A stretch of DNA of 55,161 nt, from NCBI GenBank assembly GCA_020426005.1, contig JAGQQW010000008.1:1-55161 (forward strand). The letters are read 5' to 3'. The notes under the pieces are model-generated. The model did no database searches, was not told the DNA's origin, and saw nothing but the letters and a program-made list of their open reading frames with translations. The stretch's first letter is position 1; each line of letters starts with the position of its first letter. Made by a program: the position numbers and the translations under genes. This DNA is from Planctomycetota bacterium (GTDB lineage Bacteria > Planctomycetota > UBA1135 > GCA-002748355). Shown here one piece after another: positions 1-8,721 of this stretch.

Positions 1-345
1 GCGGCAGGTGGTCAGTCGGATCAGGCGTTCGTCACGCTCCTTGCCCGCCTCTCGGATGTCGCGCGTGGCGCGAAGAGAGATCAGGCTGCATCGTTCGCCG
101 TGCGTCTTGCCGGCGAACTCGCGAGCAAGGCCGAGCGCGCGGCGGCGCTCGCGACGCTGGATCGGTGTGCTCAGGCACTCGAAAACGCAGGCGTTTCTCC
201 CGATCCCCGGCTGCTGCTCTTCCGGATCGGAGTTCTCGACACACAAGCCGATGCGCGCGAGATCCGAACCTTGCGCGAGAAGATCGCGGATCTGCCACTC
301 GAGATCTCCGCATCCGAATCACCCGCTAGCATGGACGGCAAATGA
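1..345 (+). CDS. C-terminal end of an unrecognised protein (partial)
   Basis: The reading frame is open from base 1 to the TGA at 343-345, giving the last 114 residues of a protein that begins outside the window. The visible part is Ala/Leu/Arg-rich and probably all-helical, with phrases such as LAGELASKAERAAALATL and IRTLREKIADLPLE that suggest helical-hairpin (TPR- or HEAT-like) packing. I recognise no motif or family. It overlaps the next gene by four bases (ATGA), so it is very likely translationally coupled to the VWA/DUF4175 operon that follows and is a candidate member of the same envelope complex. The position where homologous operons often carry MoxR, DUF58 or DUF4159 genes would lie further upstream, but nothing here shows those domains. 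Confidence 0.6.
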   Translation, partial: AAGGQSDQAFVTLLARLSDVARGAKRDQAASFAVRLAGELASKAERAAALATLDRCAQALENAGVSPDPRLLLFRIGVLDTQADAREIRTLREKIADLPLEISASESPASMDGK

Positions 346-1475
346 CGATGGTCTCTCGAATCGCGACGATCCTCTTCTTTTCTTGCGTCGCTGCTGCCCC
401 GGTGTGTGCGCAGGCGAATGCACCCGCTGCACAGGATGGCGGAGGCCAGGACGAGAAGTCCGAAGGAGCGGCACCGGCGACCGCACCGGCGCGCATGCCC
501 GATGCGAGCCAGGACAAACTTCGGCCGCCAGGGGTGAACGAGGCCATCGAAGTCTCGATCAAACGTGGTCTCGACTATCTCGCTCGCACGCAGAACCGTG
601 ACGGATCGTGGCGTTCGGCGGGAGGTTACGGATCCTATCCGGTCGCGATGACGGCCCTCGCGGGCACGGCGCTCGCGTGTTCGGGATCCACGACGACTCG
701 CGGACCGTATGCGATCAAGATCCGCCGCTGCGTCGACTATCTGCTTCGCAACGCGATGGGGAACGGGCTGATCACGAGCCTGCAAGAAGAAGCGCGCCCC
801 ATGTACGGGCATGGCTTCTCGCTCGTCTTCCTTGCGGAGGTCTACGGCATCGAGGAGGAAGTCGCTCGGCAGCATCAAGTGCACCGCGTCGTCAAGAAGG
901 CCGTCGAGCTCGTCGCGCGCAGCCAATCGGCCGCCGGCGGTTGGCTCTACGCTCCGGATGACAACGGCGACGAGGGCAGCGTGACGATCACGCAGGTCCA
1001 GGGGCTACGGGCGGCTCGCAACGCCGGCATCGCGGTTCCGACCAAGGTGATCAAGAACGCGATCCAGTACATCGCGGACTGTCAGAACCCGGACGGAGGC
1101 ATCAGCTACAGCAAGAGCAGTCGCGGTAGTTCGCGTCCCGCGATCACGGGAGCCGCCGTCGCGGTCCTCTACAACGCCGGCAAGTACGACGACCCGATGG
1201 CGGAAAAAGCGCTGGCGTACGCGAAGCGCACGCTGCCCGTGAGCGGTGGCAACGGTCATCACTACTACGCGCACTATTACCTCGCGCAGGCGATGTACCA
1301 GCGCGGCGGCAAGGACTGGGACGACTATTACGGTGCGATGTCGAAGTGGCTGATGCGACAACAGCAGTCCGATGGATCCTGGCAGGGTGATGGTGTCGGC
1401 GCGACGTACGGTACCTCCGTTGCGCTCACGATCCTGCAGCTCCCGTACGCGAACCTCCCCATCTACCAGCGCTGA
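342..1475 (+). CDS. Secreted alpha/alpha-toroid protein (prenyltransferase/squalene-cyclase repeats)
   Basis: A 377-residue protein with a signal peptide (about residues 1-24, hydrophobic ATILFFSCVAAAPVCAQ). It then has four QW-like motifs of the squalene-cyclase/prenyltransferase repeat family: QNRDGSW, QSAAGGW, QNPDGGI and QQSDGSW. These repeats build an alpha/alpha toroid. I do not see the DxDDTA motif of squalene-hopene cyclase or obvious zinc ligands of prenyltransferases. Together with the export signal this makes terpene cyclisation unlikely, and a structural or ligand-binding role in the periplasm is a better guess. It starts inside the stop of the preceding gene (ATGA) and is followed five bases later by the BatA/VWA gene. 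Toroid proteins next to VWA and MoxR-type genes are common in planctomycete operons; the precise role is unknown. Confidence 0.8.
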   Translation: MTMVSRIATILFFSCVAAAPVCAQANAPAAQDGGGQDEKSEGAAPATAPARMPDASQDKLRPPGVNEAIEVSIKRGLDYLARTQNRDGSWRSAGGYGSYPVAMTALAGTALACSGSTTTRGPYAIKIRRCVDYLLRNAMGNGLITSLQEEARPMYGHGFSLVFLAEVYGIEEEVARQHQVHRVVKKAVELVARSQSAAGGWLYAPDDNGDEGSVTITQVQGLRAARNAGIAVPTKVIKNAIQYIADCQNPDGGISYSKSSRGSSRPAITGAAVAVLYNAGKYDDPMAEKALAYAKRTLPVSGGNGHHYYAHYYLAQAMYQRGGKDWDDYYGAMSKWLMRQQQSDGSWQGDGVGATYGTSVALTILQLPYANLPIYQR

Positions 1476-1480
1476 TCCAC

Positions 1481-3724
1481 TTGCTCGCACTGTCCTTCCT
1501 CAATCCCTTCCTCCTTTGGGGGGCAGGGCTCGCGTCGATTCCCCTGATCATCCACATCTTGAACCGCAGGCGGTTCAAGACGGTGCGTTGGGCGGCGATG
1601 GAGTTCCTGCTCAAGGCCTTCAAGGAGAATCGGCGGCGCATGCGGTTCGAGCAGCTGCTGTTGCTCTTGCTGCGCATGGCGGTCGTGGCGTTGCTCGCGT
1701 TCTTGCTCGCACGTCCGCGCGCGTCCGACGACGAGTTCGGGCCGTGGCGAAGTGCCGTGCACCACGTCTTCGTGCTCGACGAGTCGGGCAGCATGGGAGA
1801 ACGCCTCGCTTCAGGCACGGCATTCGATGCCGCCAAGCGCCGCGTGTTGTCCCGCGTCGAAGCACTCGCGAAGTCGGGAGGAGCGAGTGACGACTTCTTC
1901 ACGCTCGTGCGGAGCGCTGGAACAGAACCCGACTTCTTGGCGCGACCGATCACGCTCGCACTCGTATCGGACCTTCGGGAGCGACTCGGATCCGCGCAAC
2001 AGACGCCTGCGCGGTTCACGCCCAAAGTGGCGCTCGACGCCGTCAAGAAGGTCGCGGACAAACTCGGGGATCGCGCCGACAAGGAATGGCTCTACTTCGT
2101 GAGTGACATGCGCCGCGACGACTGGGTCGGTGGTGAAGGGCGTGTTCGCGACGAGATCCTCCAAGGGCTTCGCGGCCTCGATCCCGACAAGATCGTGATC
2201 GAACCCGTCGGCGGAGAGAGTGACGAGAACCTCGCGATCGTGGACGTGCAGCCGAGGACTGCGCGCACGATCCGGAACACACCGACCGAGTTCGAGGTCC
2301 TCGTCGAGAATCGCGGCAATGGAGCGAGCGAAGCATGCGACATCGGTTTCTCGGTCGACGGTCAGGGGCGCAAGACGCTGCCGCTCCCGTCGCTCGCACC
2401 AGGGGAGCGCAAGGCCATCGTGTTTCGGACGACCTTGACGACCGCAGGTGGTCACTGGGTCGAAGCGGACCTGCCGAAAGATCGATTCGGCGTCGATGAC
2501 ACCCTCGCACTCGCCCTCGATGTCGTGCCCAGCGCGCGCATTCTTCTCGTCGATGGGGACCCGGGCGAGCGCGAAGAACTGCAGGAGACCTTCTATCTCT
2601 CGATCGCGTTCGACCCGATCGGTGATGGCTCGGCCGGGTTCGACGTAACGCGTGTCGACGAGAACGAAGTCGCCGAGCGTGACCTCGGTGAGTACGACCT
2701 GATTCTGCTCGCGAACGTTCCACAGTTCGACGAAGAGACTTCGGGACGGATCGTCGAATGGACGCGTGCGGGCGGAGGTGTTTGCGCCTTCGTCGGGGAC
2801 CAAGTCGAAGCGGCCCTCTGGAACAAGGCGTTCTGGCGCCGTGGAGAAGGGTTCTTGGCGGCGCCGCTCCTCGAGGTCGCGGGCGACCCCGACGAACCGC
2901 AGTCGATCGTCGTGTCCGACCGCGAGCACGAGTTGTGGAAGGACAAGAACTCCGCCGAGGCGCTCGCTGCCGTGTTGCAGGTGGCCGATGTCGGTCGCTG
3001 GTTCTCGGTCGGTTCGACACTCGACAATTTGGACGAAGGGCAGCTTCCCGAAGGTGCGAAGGCCGTCCTGCGCGTCGGCGACGAAGCGGGGCCTCCGCTC
3101 TTCATCGAGCGCCGCGTCGGTGATGGTAGGTCGGGGCTGTTCACGACGACGGCGGATGCCGCGTGGACGAGCTGGGCATCCAACCCGTCGTACCTGGTCG
3201 TGATGCGCCTCGCGGGCGAACTGCTCGTGCGTCGGCAGGACTTGTCCACGCGCAACATCGATGCGTACGGACACGTCCATGAGGAGGTGCCGGCTGCGCA
3301 CTACGGCTTCGATGTCCGGCTCACGGCGGGGCGGGACGACGAGGACGCGTTCCCGGAGCGTGGGTTCACACTCGCGCCATTGGAGAACACGCCCGAAGTG
3401 CTGGCGATCGATGCCGAGCCCGAGAAAGGTCGCCCTTGGCCCACAGCCGGCGCGTACCGCTTGACGTTCAGCAAGGGGGACGGGTCGAACGACGAGCGCT
3501 ACTTCGCCGTGCGGCCGTGGTCGAACGAGGGCAAGACGGCGCGGCTCGACGACCGGGCGACGCTCTCCGCGCTTCCGCCCGAGTACCGTGAGCGCACGGT
3601 CGTGACCAAGGAGACATCGCAAGAACTCGACGACGGCGGAGAGTTTTGGCGCGTGCTCGCGTTCGCGCTGCTCGCGGGTCTCTTCGTCGAGACGCTGCTC
3701 GCATGGAAGGTCGGGAGGAACTGA
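1481..3724 (+). CDS. BatA-like membrane protein with VWA domain
   Basis: A 747-residue inner-membrane protein. Residues 1-28 match the start of the BatA/aerotolerance-regulator N-terminal domain (FLNPFLLWGAGLASIPLIIH followed by NRRRF), and a second membrane helix lies at about residues 58-80. A VWA domain follows with an intact metal-binding DxSxS (DESGS, residues 100-104) and a later Asp in FVSDMRRDD. After it come a CARDB/Ig-like region (EFEVLVENRGNG), a GATase1-like fold (ILLVDGDPGE, YDLILLANVP) and a C-terminal helix (about 722-740). The start is TTG at 1481; the BatA homology begins within ten residues and no ATG or GTG is better placed. It sits five bases after the toroid gene and shares one base with the next VWA gene. 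BatA proteins act with MoxR ATPases in envelope or complex-assembly functions; the specific target here is unknown. Confidence 0.85.
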   Translation: MLALSFLNPFLLWGAGLASIPLIIHILNRRRFKTVRWAAMEFLLKAFKENRRRMRFEQLLLLLLRMAVVALLAFLLARPRASDDEFGPWRSAVHHVFVLDESGSMGERLASGTAFDAAKRRVLSRVEALAKSGGASDDFFTLVRSAGTEPDFLARPITLALVSDLRERLGSAQQTPARFTPKVALDAVKKVADKLGDRADKEWLYFVSDMRRDDWVGGEGRVRDEILQGLRGLDPDKIVIEPVGGESDENLAIVDVQPRTARTIRNTPTEFEVLVENRGNGASEACDIGFSVDGQGRKTLPLPSLAPGERKAIVFRTTLTTAGGHWVEADLPKDRFGVDDTLALALDVVPSARILLVDGDPGEREELQETFYLSIAFDPIGDGSAGFDVTRVDENEVAERDLGEYDLILLANVPQFDEETSGRIVEWTRAGGGVCAFVGDQVEAALWNKAFWRRGEGFLAAPLLEVAGDPDEPQSIVVSDREHELWKDKNSAEALAAVLQVADVGRWFSVGSTLDNLDEGQLPEGAKAVLRVGDEAGPPLFIERRVGDGRSGLFTTTADAAWTSWASNPSYLVVMRLAGELLVRRQDLSTRNIDAYGHVHEEVPAAHYGFDVRLTAGRDDEDAFPERGFTLAPLENTPEVLAIDAEPEKGRPWPTAGAYRLTFSKGDGSNDERYFAVRPWSNEGKTARLDDRATLSALPPEYRERTVVTKETSQELDDGGEFWRVLAFALLAGLFVETLLAWKVGRN

Positions 3725-6252
3725 TGGACGCCTTCCTACGATGGCTCGCTGGACTCGGAAACGAAGAACTCCCGCCGGGTGAATCGTTGCACTTCGAGTT
3801 CCTACAGGTGCCACGAGGCGGCTTCGGGCTCCTCGTCCTGACGGGATTCGTCGCGGTCCTCGCCCTCGTCGTCCTGATCTACCGTCGAGACGCAAAGCGT
3901 CTATCGCGGGGTCGACGCACGACGCTCGCCTTCCTGCGGCTCCTCGCCCTCGCGTTCGTCGCGCTGATGTTGCTCGAGCCGAGCATCGTCAAAGTGCGCA
4001 AGGCCATTCGACCTGGCGAGGTGCTGCTGCTGCTCGACACGTCGCAATCGATGAGTCACAAGGACAGTTACCGGAGGTCCGAGACCGAGGCCGCTGCATG
4101 GCGTGGAATCGGCGTGAGCGACCCGGCCGAACTTCCCCGCATCGATCTCGCGAAGGCGCTGCTCGCGCAGGACGGTCTGATCAAGGAACTCGCGGCTCGC
4201 AATCGATTGCGACCGTACGTCTTCGGTGGCGGCATTCGCGACATGCCGGTCGTCGAGCTCGAACCGAAACCCGGCACGGCACCTGCAGGTCCTGCGCCGT
4301 CGAACGACGTGAATTCGCACGCGGAGACGGGCTCCGATCCTGCGACACGCACCGGAGCCTTGCCGCCGCCGCCGGTGCTCGATCCGGATCGAATCGAGGC
4401 CGCGGAGGGGAGCACGAACCTTTCGGCGAGCGTGCGTCAGGCGCTCGAGCGCAGCCGCGACGCTCGCGTCGCGGCCGTGATCGTCATGACGGACGGGCGG
4501 AGGAATGCCGGGTCCTCCGTCGAGGAGCTCGGCGCCTACCTCACGCGACGCAAGGTCGGCGAGACGGTCATCGTCCCGATTGGCGATCCGGCCGAGACGT
4601 GGACGGTCGGGATTCGCGAAGTCACGATGGCGGAGCGCGTCTTCAAGGGCGATCCGTTGCGTGTATCGGCGATCGTCGTTTCGCAGGGATACGAACTCCA
4701 ACCGATCGTCGCGACGCTCGAAGAGGTCGACGCCGATGGGAACGTGCTTCGAGAGCTCGGTTCGGAGACGACGACGGTCGGCGGTGAGGCGACCACGGCG
4801 CAGTTCGAATTCAAGGAAGTGACGCTCGAAAGCGAAGGGGAGCACTTCTTGTCGGTGCGCATCGAACCGCCGCCGGGCGAAGCCGTCGAAGCGCGCCATC
4901 AGCGCACGCATCGTGTCGAGGTTCTCGGCGAGAAGCTCCGCGTTCTGCTACTCGCCGGTGCACCGACTCCCGAGTATCGCATCCTTCGCAACCAGTTGAT
5001 TCGCTACAACGAGATCGACGTCTCGTGCTGGCTGCAGAGCGCGGACACGGACTTCCCGCAGGACGGCAACACCGTCATCGAAGAGCTACCGAAGGACGCG
5101 AAAGAGCTCGACGAGTTCGACGCGATCATCGCGCTCGATCCCGATCCGCAGCTCGTCGAGCCTGCGTTCGTGTCGTTCGTCGCGCGCGCAATCCAAGAAC
5201 GAGGCCTCGGGCTCTGGTGGGTCATGGGCGAGAAGTTCTCCCTGCGCGCGGTTCAGGCGGGATCGCCACTCACGCCGTGGGTCGAACTCCTTCCAATAGA
5301 ACCGGACGTCGGTCTCGCGGAGAAGAACATCGGCATCGGTCTCGTGCACCCCACGCAGTACCCGTGGTTGTTGACGACGGAAGGAAAGGGGCACAGAGTT
5401 GCAAGCCTCGCACCCGATCAGGTCGTCAACGAGAACCTGTGGTCCAAGCTACCGGGCTTCTTCTGGTCGTTCCCGGTGTCGCGTGCGAAACCGGCGGCGC
5501 AGGTGCTCGTGCGGCATCCGGATGATCGCGTTCGCGGCGAGGACGGCGGTCGGCCGATGCTTGCGCTGCAGTTCGTCGGTGCCGGTCGTGTGCTCTACAC
5601 GGGGACCGACGAGTTCTATCGCTGGCGCGGCGTCGCGGAGAAGGCCTACGACGAGATCTGGGTGAAGGGGCTGCGCTGGCTCTACGAAGGGAAGCTGACG
5701 GGCGGTTCGTCGCGCTATCGCCTCGGGATCTCCAACGATCGCACGACGCTCGGTCAAGAACTCGAGATCTACCTGCGTGCGCTCGACGCGAGTTTCGAGC
5801 CCGTGGCCGCCGCGACGTCGCGCGTACGGGTCACGGGTCCGGGCCAGACGACGGTCGATGTCGATCTGCCGCGAGCTCCGGTCGGCGAAGGTCGCTTCCA
5901 GGGCTCGTTCCGCCCGACCGCGATCGGGATCTGGAGTGTTCAGGCGATCAGCGACGAAGGTGCCGGGACCGAACCGGTCGGACGCGCGCTTCGTTTCGAG
6001 GTCCTGCCTTCGGAGCTCGAGAGCAAGGGGAAGGCGGACATCGCCGAACTCGATCGTCTAGCCGAAGCTGCAGGCGGGAGCGTGATCGCACCGACCGAAC
6101 TCGCCGAACGTGCGCGTGCACTCAAGTCGTTCTCGACCGAGGAGACCTTCACCCTGCCCTTCCCACTGTGGGACGGGTGGTTCACGTTGGCGTTGATCCT
6201 GATCGTGCTGACGCTCGAGTGGATCCTGAGGAAGCGTTGGAACTTGGTATGA
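3724..6252 (+). CDS. Second VWA/GATase-like membrane protein
   Basis: An 842-residue protein with two N-terminal membrane helices (about residues 36-56 and 68-90), a VWA domain and a C-terminal membrane helix (about 817-836, followed by RKRW). The VWA metal site is intact: DTSQS begins at Asp105 and MTDGR contains Asp257. A Pro/Ala-rich insert lies between these motifs. The region from about residue 400 to 660 resembles the class-I glutamine-amidotransferase-like domain often fused to VWA in planctomycetes (VLLLAGAPTPEYR, FDAIIALDPD, GRVLYTGTDEFYRWR), but I see no nucleophilic Cys of a true amidotransferase. The ATG at 3724 is chosen because it overlaps the preceding TGA by one base (TGATG) and begins just before the conserved region; the longer frame upstream is arginine-rich antisense-like sequence. 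It overlaps the DUF4175-like gene by ATGA. Confidence 0.85.
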   Translation: MDAFLRWLAGLGNEELPPGESLHFEFLQVPRGGFGLLVLTGFVAVLALVVLIYRRDAKRLSRGRRTTLAFLRLLALAFVALMLLEPSIVKVRKAIRPGEVLLLLDTSQSMSHKDSYRRSETEAAAWRGIGVSDPAELPRIDLAKALLAQDGLIKELAARNRLRPYVFGGGIRDMPVVELEPKPGTAPAGPAPSNDVNSHAETGSDPATRTGALPPPPVLDPDRIEAAEGSTNLSASVRQALERSRDARVAAVIVMTDGRRNAGSSVEELGAYLTRRKVGETVIVPIGDPAETWTVGIREVTMAERVFKGDPLRVSAIVVSQGYELQPIVATLEEVDADGNVLRELGSETTTVGGEATTAQFEFKEVTLESEGEHFLSVRIEPPPGEAVEARHQRTHRVEVLGEKLRVLLLAGAPTPEYRILRNQLIRYNEIDVSCWLQSADTDFPQDGNTVIEELPKDAKELDEFDAIIALDPDPQLVEPAFVSFVARAIQERGLGLWWVMGEKFSLRAVQAGSPLTPWVELLPIEPDVGLAEKNIGIGLVHPTQYPWLLTTEGKGHRVASLAPDQVVNENLWSKLPGFFWSFPVSRAKPAAQVLVRHPDDRVRGEDGGRPMLALQFVGAGRVLYTGTDEFYRWRGVAEKAYDEIWVKGLRWLYEGKLTGGSSRYRLGISNDRTTLGQELEIYLRALDASFEPVAAATSRVRVTGPGQTTVDVDLPRAPVGEGRFQGSFRPTAIGIWSVQAISDEGAGTEPVGRALRFEVLPSELESKGKADIAELDRLAEAAGGSVIAPTELAERARALKSFSTEETFTLPFPLWDGWFTLALILIVLTLEWILRKRWNLV

Positions 6253-8522
6253 CGATGACGCCCGAAGCGCCGACGGAGCGACCGACGACGACCCCTCCGG
6301 TCGACATCACTGCGATGCGCGGAGCCTTCGATGGCTTCCACGCTGCACTGCAACGGCTGCGTTCTCGCGTGAGGACGAGCATCCTCATCGAAGGACTCTC
6401 GATCGTTGCGATCGCGTTCGCGGTCTACTTCGTCATGACGTGGCCGGTCGATCGTTTCTTCCGGTTGGAGACACCGGTGCGCGCGGTCTTGCTGATCGTG
6501 TTCGCCTGCGTGCTGCTCTGGCTCTTGATCCGACGTTGCGTCCAGCCACTCCTGTTCGAACTCGCGGACGAAGAACTCGCGCTCGCCGTCGAACGCACCA
6601 ACGCACCACTCGGGCAGCGTTTGATCAGTGCGATGCAGTTCGAGCAGCGTTTCACACGCGGCGAATTTCGAGGGGACTCGCCCGAGATGATGCAGAAGGT
6701 CGTCGGCGACTTGCCGGCGGCGCTCGAAGGCGTGCGCTTCCACGATGCGTTGCGCCGCGATCGCATCGCGAAGAGCTGGCTGTACGTCGTCGGGGGGATC
6801 GGCTTCTTGGTTCTGACCGGCGTGCTCTACGCGGGCTTTGGACTCTGGGCAAAACGCAACTTGCTGCTGTCTTCGGAGGAGTGGCCACGTGCGACGCAGC
6901 TCCGGGTGGTGGGCGCAGTCGACGGCGAGCTCGTCGTGCCACGCGGTGACGATCTGACGATCGAGGTCGATGCCGAGGGCGTCGTTCCCGACGCGTTGCG
7001 CGTCGACTACCGATTCGCGAGCGGGACTCGCGGATCCGACACGATGACGCAGAACGTCGGCGAACGGCGGTTCCGCTACACATTCCCTGGCGTACTCGAA
7101 CCGATGACGTTCGAGGCGTGGGGTGGGGACGGCGTGACGGGAGACGTGCGCGTGCGACTCGTCGATCGTCCGGTCCTCGGCAGCGAGGACTACCGGCTCG
7201 TGTACCCGCCCTACATGAAGAAAGACGCGACCGTCATCGATCGGGAAACGACTCAGGTCACGTTGCCGCGTGGCACGGAGATTCACGTGACGGCGAGTTC
7301 GTCCAAGGCGCTCGCGCGAGCCGCGCTCGTGATCGGTGAGCGCGAACGGGCGGAACTCGAGATCGGCGCCGACGGCACGACCGTTCGAGGGAAGATCTTG
7401 CCCGCCGATTCCGGGCTCATGAAGGTCGAACTCGTCGACCGCGACGGACTCGGAGAAGGGCCGGGTCGTAGCCTCGTCGTGCGCGTCGTGCCCGACAAGG
7501 CTCCCATTCTGCGCACTCGGTTGCGCGGGCTCGGTTCGATGATCTCGCCCAAGGCGCGGATCCCGATCGAACTCGAAGCGATCGACGACTTCGGACTCGA
7601 ATCGCTGCGGATGGTGTGGGCGGTCGACGAGAGTGCCGCGATCGGCACGTCGCCCGAACTCGACAAGAAGTTCGAGAAGTCCGCCACGGAGGATCTCGAT
7701 CGCTTCTCACCGGGTGAGGTGTCGTTCGAGGGTCTGGTGCGCCACGACCTGCTGCCGCTGATCAAGAATGTCGAGGACCTCAGCGCGGCGGAGAATCCGG
7801 TTCGCCCCGGTTCGTTCGTCGCGGTTCGCTTCGAGGCGCACGACAACGATCATGCGAGCGAAGAGGGCGGCAAGACGAACGACGTCGGCAAGTCGGCGCG
7901 TTCGGACAGCTTCACGTTCAAGGTCGTGACCGAGGCCGAGCTCCTTCGCGAACTCAATCGGCGACAAGGAGAGCTGCGCACTCAGTTCGAGAAGATCCGA
8001 GAAGCCGAGATCGCGGACCGATCCGAGTTCGCCGAGCTCATGAGCCCGAAGGCCGAGGGCGATGTCGGAATCCGCGTCGCCACGAGGCTCGCGACGATGG
8101 CACGCAAGCAGCGCTCGCTCGCCAAGCGTGTTCAAGAGACGGCGCAGCGGTACGGCGATGTGCTGGACGAGATGATCAACAACCGCGTCGCCGACGGGAT
8201 CGGTGGCGAAGGTCGGGTCCGCGCGCTGCGCACGGCGATCGTGGATCGTCTCGAAGCGCTCGGGACCGCCGCGATGCCGGCTCTCGCCGGCGAGATCTCA
8301 CGCTACCAGCGCTCGGGCGATCCCGACCACCAGCGGATCGCGACCGAGTCGTTCGACGAGATCCTCCGTACGATGAAGCGCATCCTCGACGAAATGATGA
8401 AGCTAGAGAGCTTCACCGAAGTCTTGACCCAGCTGAAGGACCTGATCCGCCTCCAGGACAAGACATCGAAGACGACCAAGAAGCGGCTCGAGGACGACCT
8501 GAAGGCGCTCTTCGGGAAGTGA
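6249..8522 (+). CDS. DUF4175-like membrane protein
   Basis: A 757-residue protein with three membrane helices near the N-terminus (about residues 45-65, 77-94 and 176-200). These are followed by a long periplasmic beta-rich region and a charged helical C-terminal third (from about 560) with coiled-coil character. The arrangement and phrases such as DELALAVERTNAPLGQRLISA and YRLVYPPYMKKD fit the DUF4175 family as it occurs in planctomycete VWA operons. The start is the ATG that overlaps the previous stop (ATGA); a second ATG two codons later is possible. The family has no established biochemical function. Coupled translation with two VWA proteins suggests they form one membrane complex. Confidence 0.75.
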   Translation: MTMTPEAPTERPTTTPPVDITAMRGAFDGFHAALQRLRSRVRTSILIEGLSIVAIAFAVYFVMTWPVDRFFRLETPVRAVLLIVFACVLLWLLIRRCVQPLLFELADEELALAVERTNAPLGQRLISAMQFEQRFTRGEFRGDSPEMMQKVVGDLPAALEGVRFHDALRRDRIAKSWLYVVGGIGFLVLTGVLYAGFGLWAKRNLLLSSEEWPRATQLRVVGAVDGELVVPRGDDLTIEVDAEGVVPDALRVDYRFASGTRGSDTMTQNVGERRFRYTFPGVLEPMTFEAWGGDGVTGDVRVRLVDRPVLGSEDYRLVYPPYMKKDATVIDRETTQVTLPRGTEIHVTASSSKALARAALVIGERERAELEIGADGTTVRGKILPADSGLMKVELVDRDGLGEGPGRSLVVRVVPDKAPILRTRLRGLGSMISPKARIPIELEAIDDFGLESLRMVWAVDESAAIGTSPELDKKFEKSATEDLDRFSPGEVSFEGLVRHDLLPLIKNVEDLSAAENPVRPGSFVAVRFEAHDNDHASEEGGKTNDVGKSARSDSFTFKVVTEAELLRELNRRQGELRTQFEKIREAEIADRSEFAELMSPKAEGDVGIRVATRLATMARKQRSLAKRVQETAQRYGDVLDEMINNRVADGIGGEGRVRALRTAIVDRLEALGTAAMPALAGEISRYQRSGDPDHQRIATESFDEILRTMKRILDEMMKLESFTEVLTQLKDLIRLQDKTSKTTKKRLEDDLKALFGK

Positions 8523-8721
8523 GGAAGAAGACCCTGCTCGAGCGTGCCACGACGCCATGTGCCGACCGAACCTGCACCCACCATCGCAGGGGGATCTCGG
8601 TTATGCTCAGCATCGCGTGCGTCTTGGTCGATCTCGAGGGAAGTTTCCAACTTTGGATACGTCGCTCGTAGTTGTTGCTCGGACGTCCCCCACTGAAGCT
8701 TGTTCGAACTCGGAGTATCCG
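8523..8721 (+). other. Longest gap inside the envelope operon
   Basis: About 200 bases separate the DUF4175-like gene from the coiled-coil gene, whereas the other junctions I placed in this operon overlap or are under 45 bases. A GGTTATGCT stretch near 8599 could be a -10-like element, but I see no convincing -35 box, hairpin or RNA motif. It may hold an internal promoter for the second half of the operon. Confidence 0.3.

Noticed and set aside
342..1475. Squalene-hopene cyclase or protein prenyltransferase activity for the toroid protein
   Set aside because: No DxDDTA or zinc-ligand motifs, a short length and a signal peptide; only the repeat fold is supported.
1811..3895. 694-residue minus-strand ORF
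   Set aside because: Antisense to the BatA/VWA gene, whose domains and metal site are clear; the minus frame is arginine-rich shadow.
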